From Clostridia bacterium (lineage in GTDB: Bacteria > Bacillota > Clostridia > Oscillospirales > Acutalibacteraceae), in NCBI GenBank assembly GCA_017473435.1, contig JAFULG010000065.1, positions 35,030 through 99,029 of the forward strand: 64,000 nucleotides of DNA. The letters are read 5' to 3'. Numbering within the stretch: position 1 is the stretch's first letter; every line of letters begins with the position of its first letter. The position numbers and the translations under genes were made by a program. The notes under the pieces are model-generated. The model saw only the letters and a list, made by a program, of their open reading frames with translations. It made no database searches and was not told the DNA's origin. This document shows positions 51,415-60,370 of the stretch, piece by piece.

Positions 51415-51575
51415 TCGCTCGCCGCGGGGCATCGTCACCGAAGCGCCGCCTGTGGCGGATACAGCGAGGTGAGGATGGCGCAGCGGTCAAAATCGCTCGG
51501 TGCCCCAAGCCGATAAGCGATTTTGGGAACCGCAAGAGGGCTTTTCTTGAAAGAAAAGAAACAAAAGAACTTTAC
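51415..51575 (-). repeat. Gene-end palindromic repeat, copy 11, interrupted by an insert of about 107 bp
   Basis: The GC end TCGCTCGCCGCGGGGC (51415-51430) and the hairpin part CTTTTCTTGAAAGAAAAG.. (51540-51575) are separated. The insert holds CCGCC/GGCGG and a 10-bp stem CAAAATCGCT/AGCGATTTTG, and GGGC stands at both junctions. Confidence 0.7.
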
Positions 51576-51578
51576 ATT

Positions 51579-52688
51579 TTATTTCTCCCAGGGGAAGATA
51601 TAATCAAGACCGAGGTCATCACGAACCTGGTTCATTTCCTTCTGAACTGATTCATTGATGGGCACACCGCTGTCCTTTCTCTGAAGCCAGATTTCGTGCT
51701 CTTTTTCACCTGCGGTGTAAATTCTGTTCTCACCGGGAGCCTTCTTTGAAGCTCTTACGCCGCGGATGATGTCGCCTGCCTTCTTTCTTGCAATCTCTTC
51801 ACCCATAAAGTGGTCTGTGTCGATAGCAATGAAGAAGTGACCGAGCTGATAGGGACGGATATTGCCTTCTGCATCCTTACCGTCGAGATCCTTACCGTAA
51901 GCACCGTCCTGAAGGATTGATGAAAGGAATTCAACGAACATAGCAAAGCCGTAGCCTTTGTAGCCGCCGAGTGCTTCACCGATACCGCCGAGAGTTGTGA
52001 GAGCTGCTGTACCCTGACGGATCTTCTTAAGAGCAACACCTGCATCACCTTCAACGGGGTTACCTTCGATGTCAATTACAGTACCGGGATGAATTTCTTC
52101 ACCGATTCTCTCATAATACTCAACCTTACCGTTCTGTGTGATTGAGGTTGCACAGTCGAAGTTGAAGTCGAAATCTTCATCAGTGGGAACACCGAGGGTG
52201 AAGGGGTTTGTACCGAACATACCTTCAACGCCGAAGGTGGGAGCAACTGAAGGACGTGCGTTTGTACCTGTCATACCGATACAGCCTGCCTTAGTAGCCA
52301 TTGTGGTATAGTAACCTGCGATACCGTAGTGAGTTGAGTTACGTACAACTACCATACCCATACCGTACTTCTTAGCCTTTTCGATAGCCATGCTCATAGC
52401 CTTGTGGCCGATAACCTGACCCATACCGTGATGACCGTCAACAACTGCTGTTGTTTCGGTTTCCTTGAGAATTTCAAAGTTTGTCTGTGCAAACTGAATG
52501 CCTGCCTTGATTCTGTCGATATAAACGGGCTTGAAACGGTTACAGCCATGTGATTCAATACCGCGTCTGTCAGATTCAAGAAGAACGTCAGTTACGATTT
52601 CTGCCTCATCAGCGGGTACACCGTAGCCTACGAATGCATCCTTAATAAAGTCATGTGTTGTTTTCCAATCGAGTATTACCTTACCCAT
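51579..52688 (-). CDS. Ldh-family (malate/L-lactate dehydrogenase type) oxidoreductase
   Basis: A 369-residue NAD(P)-dependent 2-hydroxyacid dehydrogenase of the Ldh_2 family, separate from classical LDH. It shows SDRRGIESHG (about 44-53, with the catalytic His), HHGMGQVIG, NSTHYGIAGYY (about 118-128) and the nucleotide-site NARPSVAPTFG. ATG 52688 follows AGGAGTG; an in-frame GTG lies inside that ribosome site. The substrate could be malate, lactate, ureidoglycolate or sulfolactate. It lies 68 nt downstream of glpK on the same strand. Confidence 0.88.
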   Translation of the reverse strand: MGKVILDWKTTHDFIKDAFVGYGVPADEAEIVTDVLLESDRRGIESHGCNRFKPVYIDRIKAGIQFAQTNFEILKETETTAVVDGHHGMGQVIGHKAMSMAIEKAKKYGMGMVVVRNSTHYGIAGYYTTMATKAGCIGMTGTNARPSVAPTFGVEGMFGTNPFTLGVPTDEDFDFNFDCATSITQNGKVEYYERIGEEIHPGTVIDIEGNPVEGDAGVALKKIRQGTAALTTLGGIGEALGGYKGYGFAMFVEFLSSILQDGAYGKDLDGKDAEGNIRPYQLGHFFIAIDTDHFMGEEIARKKAGDIIRGVRASKKAPGENRIYTAGEKEHEIWLQRKDSGVPINESVQKEMNQVRDDLGLDYIFPWEK

Positions 52689-52756
52689 TGTTATCACTCC
52701 TGTTTATTTAATATATTTTTTTATTTATTTATCTAATCAAAGTCGTATGACTTAAA

Positions 52757-54271
52757 TTATTCCTTCTCTTCCCAGTCCATAGCACGGGAAACAGCCTTTT
52801 TCCAGCCTGCGTAGTACTTGTTTCTTGTATCCATATCCATTTCGGGCTCGAACACTCTGTCAACCTCACGGTTGTTTTCGATATCGTCAAGGTTTTCCCA
52901 TACACCGACTGCAAGACCTGCAAGGTAAGCCGCACCGAGAGCTGTTGTTTCAACAGTCTTGGGTCTGTTAACCTTTGTCTGAGCCATATCAGCCTGAATC
53001 TGCATCATAATGTTACTTACGGAAGCACCGCCGTCAACGCGAAGCTCAGAGATATCAATACCTGAGTCGTCCTTCATAGCCTCAAGAAGGTCGGTCATCT
53101 GATAAGTGATAGATTCAAGAACCGCTCTTGCAATGTGTTTTCTGTTAACACCTCTTGTAAGGCCTACGATACAGCCTCTTGCATACATATCCCAATAGGG
53201 TGCGCCGAGACCGGTAAAGGCAGGAACAAGATAGCAGCCGTTTGCATCAGGCACACTTTCTGCAAGCTCGTCACAGCGCTTGGGGCTGTCAATAAGCTGA
53301 ACCTCATCACGAAGCCACTTGATAACTGAACCTGCATTAAAGGCACTACCTTCGATTGAATATGTTGTTTTTCCGCCTACACTCCATGCAACACCGGTAA
53401 GAAGATTGTTCTTTGACTCAACTCTATTTTCGCCTGTGTTCATAAGAAGGAAGCAGCCTGTGCCGTAGGTATTCTTTGACATACCCGGCTCAAAGCAAGC
53501 CTGACCGAAAAGTGCTGAGGGCTGGTCACCGATAGCGCCGCAGATGGGCACACCTTCAAGCTCCTCAAGACCGATAATGCCGCTTGCAACCCAACCGTAA
53601 ACCTTACTTGAAGGAACGGGTGTAGGAAGAATGCTCATGGGAATACCGAGCTTTTCGCAGAGGTATTCGTCCCAGCAGAGCTTATCAACGTCAAAGAGCA
53701 TTGTTCTTGAAGCGTTTGAATAGTCGGTAACGTGAGTTCTGCCGCCGGTAAGGTTCCAGATAAGCCAGGTTTCAACTGTACCGAAAAGAAGCTGACCTGC
53801 ATCTGCAAGAGCCTTTACACCGGGAACATTATCAATAATCCACTTGATTTTAGTAGCAGAGAAGTATGCATCAACAATAAGACCTGTGTGCTCTGTGATA
53901 TATTTGCAAAGCTCCTTGTCCTCTTTGATTTTTTCGCACATATCAGCAGTTCTTCTGCACTGCCATACGATTGCGTTATATACAGGCTTACCTGTTGCTC
54001 TGTCCCAGAGGATAGTTGTTTCTCTCTGGTTGGTGATGCCTATACCTGCAATATCCTTTGCGGAAAAATTGCCGTTGCGCAAAACTGTTGTAATAGAATT
54101 GAACTGACTGTAAAGAATATTAAGAGGATCGTGTTCAACCCATCCTGCCTTGGGATAAATCTGTTCAAATTCATTCTGAGCCTTTGCGATGATATTGCCT
54201 TTTTTGTCAAAAACAATTGACCTTGAGCTTGTAGTGCCCTGGTCAAGGGCAAGAACTAATTTTTCAGCCAT
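52757..54271 (-). CDS. glpK: Glycerol kinase
   Basis: Phosphorylates glycerol to glycerol-3-phosphate with ATP. The FGGY-kinase motifs are DQGTTSSRS (about 8-16) and, near residue 360, the GLGAPYWDMYARG signature. Length is 504 residues. I chose ATG 54271 because the promoter's -10 ends about 37 nt upstream and AAGGAGG lies between; an earlier ATG at 54304 would sit at the transcription start. glpF and glpD are not adjacent. Confidence 0.96.
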   Translation of the reverse strand: MAEKLVLALDQGTTSSRSIVFDKKGNIIAKAQNEFEQIYPKAGWVEHDPLNILYSQFNSITTVLRNGNFSAKDIAGIGITNQRETTILWDRATGKPVYNAIVWQCRRTADMCEKIKEDKELCKYITEHTGLIVDAYFSATKIKWIIDNVPGVKALADAGQLLFGTVETWLIWNLTGGRTHVTDYSNASRTMLFDVDKLCWDEYLCEKLGIPMSILPTPVPSSKVYGWVASGIIGLEELEGVPICGAIGDQPSALFGQACFEPGMSKNTYGTGCFLLMNTGENRVESKNNLLTGVAWSVGGKTTYSIEGSAFNAGSVIKWLRDEVQLIDSPKRCDELAESVPDANGCYLVPAFTGLGAPYWDMYARGCIVGLTRGVNRKHIARAVLESITYQMTDLLEAMKDDSGIDISELRVDGGASVSNIMMQIQADMAQTKVNRPKTVETTALGAAYLAGLAVGVWENLDDIENNREVDRVFEPEMDMDTRNKYYAGWKKAVSRAMDWEEKE

Positions 54272-54307
54272 TTTCTTCTTTTTTCCTCCTTGTTTTTTAC
54301 TCATACC

Positions 54308-54336
54308 ATTGTACTTTAATTCTCTCTTTTTGTCAA
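54308..54336 (-). promoter_or_regulatory. glpK promoter
   Basis: Minus strand TTGACA (54331-54336), 17-nt spacer, TACAAT (54308-54313). Confidence 0.82.
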
Positions 54337-54495
54337 CATGATAAGCTTATTAATATAGAACTTTTACCCCTCAATTTAAAATTATTGCACTTTTATTCTT
54401 GACGATAGAGTTAATATAATGTATTATATAGGGGTGATATTATATAATACTTGATTTTTTTAATAATACAGCTTCACGAAAGGATAAAACCAACC

Positions 54496-55170
54496 ATGGA
54501 AAATGTTTTTTCAGGCGAAATACTTAACATCACACCCTTTAAGAAGGGTTTTGTTTTTGCAACAAGAGATACCGCTCCCGACGGCAGACTTAAAGCAAAC
54601 TTTTTCGGCTACGATGCAGTCAACGATAAGTTCACCCACATCAAAAAGAGTGTTTATCTCAAGGTAAAGTTCGGCTACGAATATGAAGAAATTGCCGAAC
54701 AGCTCGGCGACTATGTTTCCTGCGACGTAGGCGTACTCAATGATAACAGAATTATGACCGTTTTCCCCAACGGTGAATATAATATCTTCAACACAGACGG
54801 CTCACTCAACGTTTCCTCCCAGCTTACCTATCACGGACTTCCCGTGTGCGATATTGCCGTTGACGGACCGTATATCTGGTGCGCCGTCCCCGGCGAAAAC
54901 GCAATAATCAAATACTCCCCCCGTGAAGGCAGAATTCTCCTTCGTGTAGGCGGCGGAGATGCAACAGCCTTTGAGGGACCTTGTGCAGTTTCACTTCACA
55001 ACGGTACTCTTTACATCTGCAACCAGGCTTCACGCAAGATCCGTACTCTTAATATTCAGAATAACTCCGTTCGCGATTACAGAGTTTTCAATGAAAAGGT
55101 ATATAAGTATATCAATGTTATGGGCAGAGAATTTGTGTGGCTTAAATCAGGTCTTTATATACTTGACTGA
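54496..55170 (+). CDS. Hypothetical beta-propeller-like protein
   Basis: A 224-residue cytosolic protein I cannot assign. It is made of repeated beta segments with G.YNIFN, GPYIWCAVPGENAIIKYS and NGTLYICNQASRKIRTLNI, which suggest NHL- or WD-like blades, though too few for a full propeller. ATG 54496 follows GAAAGGA; an in-frame ATG at 54451 has no ribosome site. A GGCC-type repeat and a terminator follow. It is convergent with cdaR. Confidence 0.7.
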   Translation: MENVFSGEILNITPFKKGFVFATRDTAPDGRLKANFFGYDAVNDKFTHIKKSVYLKVKFGYEYEEIAEQLGDYVSCDVGVLNDNRIMTVFPNGEYNIFNTDGSLNVSSQLTYHGLPVCDIAVDGPYIWCAVPGENAIIKYSPREGRILLRVGGGDATAFEGPCAVSLHNGTLYICNQASRKIRTLNIQNNSVRDYRVFNEKVYKYINVMGREFVWLKSGLYILD

Positions 55171-55177
55171 GTCAGTA

Positions 55178-55206
55178 AGGGTCAAGGGCCAAAGGGCCGA
55201 GGGCCT
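55178..55206. repeat. GGCC-rich dispersed repeat, copy 4
   Basis: AGGGTCAAGGGCCAAAGGGCC followed by GAGGGCC, 7 nt after a stop codon (quoted up to 20 bases in the core). Confidence 0.6.
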
Positions 55207-55237
55207 AGTAATTTCAACAAGGCATATAAATAATATA

Positions 55238-55265
55238 ACGGGTGGCAAACTGTCACCCGTTTTTC
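55238..55265 (+). terminator. Terminator of the 54496 gene
   Basis: ACGGGTG (55238-55244) pairs with CACCCGT (55254-55260), then TTTTC. Confidence 0.82.
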
Positions 55266-55275
55266 TTGTAAGAAA

Positions 55276-55318
55276 ATCACCGTCAAGGAATCAACCTTGG
55301 CGGTGATTGCTATTTTTA
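55276..55318. terminator. Second hairpin, CACCG.CAAGG type
   Basis: CACCGTCAAGG pairs with CCTTGGCGGTG, followed by ATTGCTATTTTTATTTT. A similar hairpin occurs at about 61288. Confidence 0.65.
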
Positions 55319-55345
55319 TTTTGTTGCACACAGTAAAGCCGACTC

Positions 55346-55375
55346 GACCCTCGGCCCTTTGGCCCTTGGCCCTTC
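55346..55375. repeat. GGCC-rich dispersed repeat, copy 5
   Basis: CCTCGGCCCTTTGGCCCTTG then GCCCTT, in inverted orientation to copy 4; it ends at the cdaR stop. Confidence 0.6.
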
Positions 55376-55377
55376 TA

Positions 55378-56727
55378 TCAACTATCCGTTACCGCTTCAG
55401 CCTCCGCCTCGGTCATAACCGTAACGTAAGCCTTATAATCGCCGTAAACCCAGCAATTCTTTATCTTCGTATTACCAACAGTTACATTCGCAGGAAGCAT
55501 CTGACTGTTGGAACTGCTCATATTAAGAGCGGAAACATTTATCTCAACGCTGATATCGTCGCTTGTTATCTTCTGAACATTCTTCTTAGGTCCGATTACG
55601 GTAATCGTGTCAAGGCTTCCGTCCGTACCGAGGGAGTAAACCATATTTTCCTGCTTGTTAAGGAAGATAACATTTGCCGCTGAATAAGAAACCGATGTCT
55701 TTGTGTAGTCAGACATATCAACGCTGACGGTGAAGCTTGTCAGCTCCTTATCCGTAAGTCTTACGGCAAGCTTTTCACTGTCAATATCAACAGTAAAGGT
55801 ATTGACCTTATTATCAAGCTTCTTGAAGTCAACGGCCCCCACGGAAAGCTCTGCATATTTCTGCTCGTCCTTGGGATTGTAGATAATCTCAACCTCGGAC
55901 GGTGTAATCTGATATTCGGGAGCAGTCATGCCCTCGGGCATATTAATGAACTTAACCGTTACGGGAACAGTCTTTGTTGTGAAAACCGGGAGAGTAACCG
56001 TAGCCGGATTAGTTTCGCTGTTAACGCTATTGCAAACAAGGAACTTGCTGTCATTACTGCGTCCTACGGGATAGGAAATCTGTGCAGGAAGCTCAACAGA
56101 GGATGTAAGGGGCAGATTTTTCTCATCGATGGTTGCATCGAAATACACGTTTTCAAGTCCGCTAAGGATTGTTGCCGGACCTGTAACCTCAACGGTATTC
56201 ATGGAAGGAACAGCCTTACCTACGGTATAGCCCTCCTTTACAACCTTGCTGAGATCATTGCCTACCCTTGCAACAACATTGAAGGTATCCGTAACCTTTC
56301 TGTCATAATAAACAGTAATGGTTGAGGGAGTTATCTTTGTTATCTCAAAATCGCTTGCCGCTGTTTCCGCAACCCTGGCAGTAAGTGATACCACCTTATA
56401 ACCTGCCGAGTCAATAAAGGTGCTCGATGCCTCAACAATAATATCGTCCTTTGTAAGAGCGTGAGCATTGATATTGTAAGCCTTACCTGTTACCTCTACA
56501 TCAACAAACAGGTCATCGTTATCAACAAAGGCAGTAAAGTCAAGCTCCTCTGCCGTTTCACCGACAGTAACCTTAAGGTCATTGAGCACTCGTACAGTAT
56601 CGGCGCTGTAATTGATTTTAACCGTAGCCCATAAAAGAACAGCAACTACGACACAAAGCACCGCAAGAAACTTATCGTTATAAAACAAGCTGTTAAAAAA
56701 GCTCTTATCTGATTTTTTGTTCTTCAT
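55378..56727 (-). CDS. cdaR: CdaA regulator, YbbR-domain protein
   Basis: A 449-residue protein with one N-terminal helix (about 15-34) and an extracellular region of about four YbbR-like beta modules, seen in the recurring (T/V)EVTGPA, NVVARVG and DVSAVD-type strands. It modulates the diadenylate cyclase CdaA. It starts on the last base of cdaA. The third gene of the common cluster, glmM, is not downstream; a hypothetical gene converges instead. Confidence 0.9.
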   Translation of the reverse strand: MKNKKSDKSFFNSLFYNDKFLAVLCVVVAVLLWATVKINYSADTVRVLNDLKVTVGETAEELDFTAFVDNDDLFVDVEVTGKAYNINAHALTKDDIIVEASSTFIDSAGYKVVSLTARVAETAASDFEITKITPSTITVYYDRKVTDTFNVVARVGNDLSKVVKEGYTVGKAVPSMNTVEVTGPATILSGLENVYFDATIDEKNLPLTSSVELPAQISYPVGRSNDSKFLVCNSVNSETNPATVTLPVFTTKTVPVTVKFINMPEGMTAPEYQITPSEVEIIYNPKDEQKYAELSVGAVDFKKLDNKVNTFTVDIDSEKLAVRLTDKELTSFTVSVDMSDYTKTSVSYSAANVIFLNKQENMVYSLGTDGSLDTITVIGPKKNVQKITSDDISVEINVSALNMSSSNSQMLPANVTVGNTKIKNCWVYGDYKAYVTVMTEAEAEAVTDS

Positions 56728-57581
56728 TATTTCTTCCTCCGTGGAAATCTGAGGACTTTGGGCTTTTCCTCTTCATCGATAACCAAATATTCCGTAAGAG
56801 CCTCCGTAAGCTCTCCGAATTTAAGCTCTCTTTGAAGCACACCGTTCTGTGCGATGGAAACAGTACCCGTTTCCTCCGAAACAACAACCACAAGGGCGTC
56901 ACTCATTTCACTCATACCCAGTGCCGCTCTGTGTCTTGTTCCCAGCTCAAAGCTCATTTCACTTTGTGAAAGAGGAAGAATACAACCTGCAGCAGCAATT
57001 TTATTTTCTCTTATAACAACCGCGCCGTCATGCAAGGGTGCCTTCGGGAAAAAGATATTCTCAAGCAGAGGCACACTTATCGACGCACCCATCTTGCTGC
57101 CCGAGGAAATTATTTCACCGAGGGGAGTTTTACCCTCAATTACAATAAGGGCGCCTATCTTCTTTTCGCCCATATTTACTGCCGCCTTGGCAATAGCGGA
57201 AGCACTCTTGATATTTTCATCGTCGTTATAGCCCGATTTAGTAAAGAACAGATTGATTTTTCTTAAATCACCACGTCCGAAGGCTTCGATAGTGCTGCGG
57301 ATTTCAGGCTGAAAAACAAGAATGATAACAAGCACGATATCCGAAAAGATATTGTTGAACAAAAATGTACTTACCGACATATTCAGCGTGGAAACAATCA
57401 GGTAAACAACACCTACAAAAATAACGCCCTTGATAAGATTGAAAGCTCTTGTCTGTCTGAAAAACTTTATACAGTAAAACAAGAGAAAGGCAACCAGAAT
57501 TATATCTGCAATGTCATACCACTGTACTGACAAAATCAGTTTAAGTATACCGTCAAAAAACTCTTTAAAAAAATCCGCCAT
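56727..57581 (-). CDS. cdaA: Diadenylate cyclase
   Basis: Makes cyclic di-AMP from two ATP, a signal for osmotic and cell-wall control. Three membrane helices (about 25-40, 50-66, 78-92) precede the DAC domain with DGA (185-187) and RHR (216-218) motifs, both complete. Length (284 residues) is normal. It is followed by cdaR with a 1-bp overlap. Confidence 0.95.
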   Translation of the reverse strand: MADFFKEFFDGILKLILSVQWYDIADIILVAFLLFYCIKFFRQTRAFNLIKGVIFVGVVYLIVSTLNMSVSTFLFNNIFSDIVLVIILVFQPEIRSTIEAFGRGDLRKINLFFTKSGYNDDENIKSASAIAKAAVNMGEKKIGALIVIEGKTPLGEIISSGSKMGASISVPLLENIFFPKAPLHDGAVVIRENKIAAAGCILPLSQSEMSFELGTRHRAALGMSEMSDALVVVVSEETGTVSIAQNGVLQRELKFGELTEALTEYLVIDEEEKPKVLRFPRRKK

Positions 57582-57651
57582 GGCTTTAAGCTGTCCCCTT
57601 CTTCATATTTTCTTTCACATTTTCCGTAAGATATCTGTATCCTGATATATT

Positions 57652-58806
57652 TTAACACAATTTTTTGCTCTTTGCAATTTTATTTAGGGAAAATACTAAA
57701 TTTTTTATATCTTTTTTGCTGTTGAATATTCCGGTACTGACCCTTACACAACCCTTTTCACTTGTGCCGTAGTTTTTATGAGCAAGATAAGAGCAATGAT
57801 ATCCCGCCCTTACGGCAATGCCCTCTTTGTCAAGCAGAGAAGAAACCATCTCACTGTGCAGGTCTGCGAGATTGAAGGCAAGGACGTTTGTGGTTTTACC
57901 GCCCTGCATTTCGGTGTAAGCGTTAACCGAGGTAATTACGGAAAGATCCTCCTTAAGCACCCGTATCAGCTCGCTCTCCTTTTGCAAAACGGTTTTTTCA
58001 CCGCCGAAGCATTCCACCGCTTTTATGCCCTCACACAGTCCTGCAATACCGGGCATATTTACCGTTCCGCTTTCAAGCCTGTCGGGATAAACCGTAGGCT
58101 GATTTTCAGAAAGAGAATGGCTGCCTGTACCACCCTGAGTCAGCTCCTCAATTTCAACGCTGTTTCCGAAAAGCACCGCACCCGTACCCATAGGTCCGAG
58201 CAGACCCTTATGACCGGGAATACACAGAATACCGATACCCTGCTTTTCAATGTTTATTACGTGACTTCCCGCGCTCTGCGCTCCGTCAAGTATAAAAAGT
58301 ATACCTCTTGCTTTGCAGAAGGCAGAGAGCTTATCAATAGGCAGAACAGTACCGAAAACATTGGACACGTGAGTAACAATCATCGCCCTTGTGTTTTCCC
58401 TTACGTTAAAGGCAAAGCTTTTTAAGGTTTCGTTGTCATCAAGGGGATTCACCTTTGCAACGCTGTAGGTTATTACTCCCTGCTCAGCCAGTTTATGCAC
58501 GGGTCTTAAAACAGAGTTATGCTCAAGAGAAGAAATCACAACGTGATCACCCTGTTTAAGCACACCCTTTATTGCCGTATTAAGAGCCGCCGTACAGTTA
58601 TTGGTAAAAGCGACTCTTTCACTTTCACAGCCGAAGTGCTCTGCAAGCTTTTCACGGCAGTCAAAAACATATTCCCCTGCCCTTACGGACAGACGGTGGC
58701 CGCCTCTGCCGGGATTAGCCCCGAAGCAACGCGCCGTATTGTAAACGGCATTAATCACCCGTACAGGCTTAGGAAAGCTTGTAGCCGCATTATCAAGATA
58801 AATCAC
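57652..58806 (-). CDS. Cysteine desulfurase-like class V aminotransferase
   Basis: A 384-residue PLP enzyme that should release sulfur (or selenium) from Cys or Sec. It has the N-terminal YLDNAATSFPKP, the PLP-binding Lys in IPGHKGLLGP (about residue 200) and the sulfur-accepting Cys in AGYHCSYLAHK near residue 335. It overlaps the DUF3343 gene by 4 bp. That pairing occurs in selenium or sulfur transfer clusters, so a dedicated carrier is likely. Confidence 0.88.
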   Translation of the reverse strand: MIYLDNAATSFPKPVRVINAVYNTARCFGANPGRGGHRLSVRAGEYVFDCREKLAEHFGCESERVAFTNNCTAALNTAIKGVLKQGDHVVISSLEHNSVLRPVHKLAEQGVITYSVAKVNPLDDNETLKSFAFNVRENTRAMIVTHVSNVFGTVLPIDKLSAFCKARGILFILDGAQSAGSHVINIEKQGIGILCIPGHKGLLGPMGTGAVLFGNSVEIEELTQGGTGSHSLSENQPTVYPDRLESGTVNMPGIAGLCEGIKAVECFGGEKTVLQKESELIRVLKEDLSVITSVNAYTEMQGGKTTNVLAFNLADLHSEMVSSLLDKEGIAVRAGYHCSYLAHKNYGTSEKGCVRVSTGIFNSKKDIKNLVFSLNKIAKSKKLC

Positions 58807-59033
58807 AGTATATCACGGAAGCTTTCCACGCCGAGATTTCTGATATTATTTTTAGTAAGAATATCAAAGGCGTTATAAACATCACCGTGAACATAAAGTG
58901 CAAAGTTGCACCCTTCCTTTCTGTCAGGATTAGGATTTCTTCTGAGGCTTGAGTTTATTCCCTTTGACGAAAGAAGCCTCCTCGCCTTTTCGCCCATAGT
59001 CTGATTTTCAAATTTTATATATGTGTAAAGCAT
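58803..59033 (-). CDS. DUF3343 protein, putative Se/S carrier
   Basis: A 76-residue protein with one fold domain. The pattern KFENQTMGEKARRLLSSKGI at the N-terminus, the GCNFALYV Cys (about residue 42) and a C-terminal helix match DUF3343, described as a putative selenium/sulfur carrier. Its stop overlaps the start of the cysteine desulfurase, which supports a sulfur or selenium hand-off. Confidence 0.8.
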   Translation of the reverse strand: MLYTYIKFENQTMGEKARRLLSSKGINSSLRRNPNPDRKEGCNFALYVHGDVYNAFDILTKNNIRNLGVESFRDIL

Positions 59034-59156
59034 AATTACCCTCCTGAAAAAGAATACTCAAAAACATCATATGCTCATAAATTCCTTTTGTTCCCTTGAC
59101 CCCAAAGCAATAAAAATGTATAATCTAACAGTATTAAAATTTCAGGAGAATTATTT

Positions 59157-60239
59157 ATGTTTAATTTAAAATTCAACAACGGTAAATTCAAAATAATGCA
59201 GATTGCCGACGTTCAGGAGGACTTTCCCGTTAATCCCGACACAGTAAGGCTTATTGATGCCGCCGCAGAAAAAGAAAAGCCCGACCTTGTTATTTTCACC
59301 GGCGACCAGATTCAGGGCTACAGCGGCTGCTACAGAACCGACACCTACAACAAGGTTCAGAAGGTTATTGCGGCTTATGTTGAGCCTCTTGTAAAAAGAG
59401 GTATTCCCTTTACAATGACCTTCGGCAACCACGACGATGACTGCGTCGTAAGCAAGTCGGCTCAGCTTGAGCTTTACGGTGAGCATAATGGCTTCGTTAT
59501 GGGTGAGGCAAGGAGCAAGGACGACCCGGCGACACATTTTATCAATCTCAAAGACTCAGACGGAAAAAAGGATATTTTTTCCCTTTACATAATCGACTCA
59601 AACAAAAAGGACGAAAACGGAGCCTATGCCCCCGTTAAAAAGGAGCAGATTGAGTGGCTTGAAAAGGTAAGGGAACAAAACGGCTACCTTCCCGCTCTTG
59701 CCTTTCAGCACATTCCCGTACCCGAATTTTACAAAGTAATAAAAAAAGTCCCCTTCTGGACAAGGGGCGCAGTTGAAGCCTACAAGAGCCGCAGAAACAC
59801 CTTCTGGCTTCTTGAGGGTGACGAGGGCTTTATGGGCGAAACTCCTGCCGTGCCCGAAATCAACAACGGTGAATTTGACTCACTTAAAAAGCACGGTGAT
59901 ATTCTCGGTCTTTTCGTAGGTCACGACCATGTTAACTCCTTTGTACGCAACCTTGAGGGCGTTGACCTCGGCTACACCCAGGGTGCAGGCTTCAACACCT
60001 ACGGCCCTGCTGAAAAGCGAGGTGTGCGCATTTTTGAGCTTAACGAAAGCGACCTGAAAAATTACAGAACCTACACTGTAACTGCAGGTGAGCTCGGGGC
60101 TTACAAACCCTCAAAGCCCGTCAAGGAATTTTTCTTCTGCAATGTTCCCACAAGTGTTGATGAGGTATTCACCAATCTTAAGAGAGTTGCTGTTGCAGGT
60201 GTTGCGATTGCGGCAGTAGTAAAATTGATAAAGAGATAA
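59157..60239 (+). CDS. Calcineurin-like metallophosphoesterase
   Basis: A 360-residue phosphoesterase. Metal-site blocks are IADVQ (first Asp, about residue 17), FTGDQI (about 48-53), FGNHDDD (about 91-97), QHIPVPE (about 184-190) and GHDHVN (about 257-262). The last 25 residues are hydrophobic with a basic end (AVAGVAIAAVVKLIKR), a possible membrane tether. AGGAG precedes ATG 59157. A gene-end repeat starts at its stop codon. Confidence 0.86.
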   Translation: MFNLKFNNGKFKIMQIADVQEDFPVNPDTVRLIDAAAEKEKPDLVIFTGDQIQGYSGCYRTDTYNKVQKVIAAYVEPLVKRGIPFTMTFGNHDDDCVVSKSAQLELYGEHNGFVMGEARSKDDPATHFINLKDSDGKKDIFSLYIIDSNKKDENGAYAPVKKEQIEWLEKVREQNGYLPALAFQHIPVPEFYKVIKKVPFWTRGAVEAYKSRRNTFWLLEGDEGFMGETPAVPEINNGEFDSLKKHGDILGLFVGHDHVNSFVRNLEGVDLGYTQGAGFNTYGPAEKRGVRIFELNESDLKNYRTYTVTAGELGAYKPSKPVKEFFFCNVPTSVDEVFTNLKRVAVAGVAIAAVVKLIKR

Positions 60240-60300
60240 AACAAGCAAAGTTCTTTTGTTTCTTTTCTTCCAAGAAAAGAAAGCCCCGCGGCGAGCGATG
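60240..60300 (+). repeat. Gene-end palindromic repeat, copy 12
   Basis: Hairpin TTTCTTTTCTT/AAGAAAAGAAA, GC end CCCCGCGGCGAGCGATG, directly after a stop codon. Confidence 0.85.
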
Positions 60301-60310
60301 AAAAAAATTA

Positions 60311-60360
60311 AAACAGCAGGTGCACCGTTCAATATACGAAACACCTGCTGTTTATTTTTA
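60311..60360. terminator. Bidirectional terminator
   Basis: AAACAGCAGGTG (60311-60322) pairs with CACCTGCTGTTT (60342-60353), then ATTTTTA. Confidence 0.82.
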
Positions 60361-60370
60361 GTTCAATATA

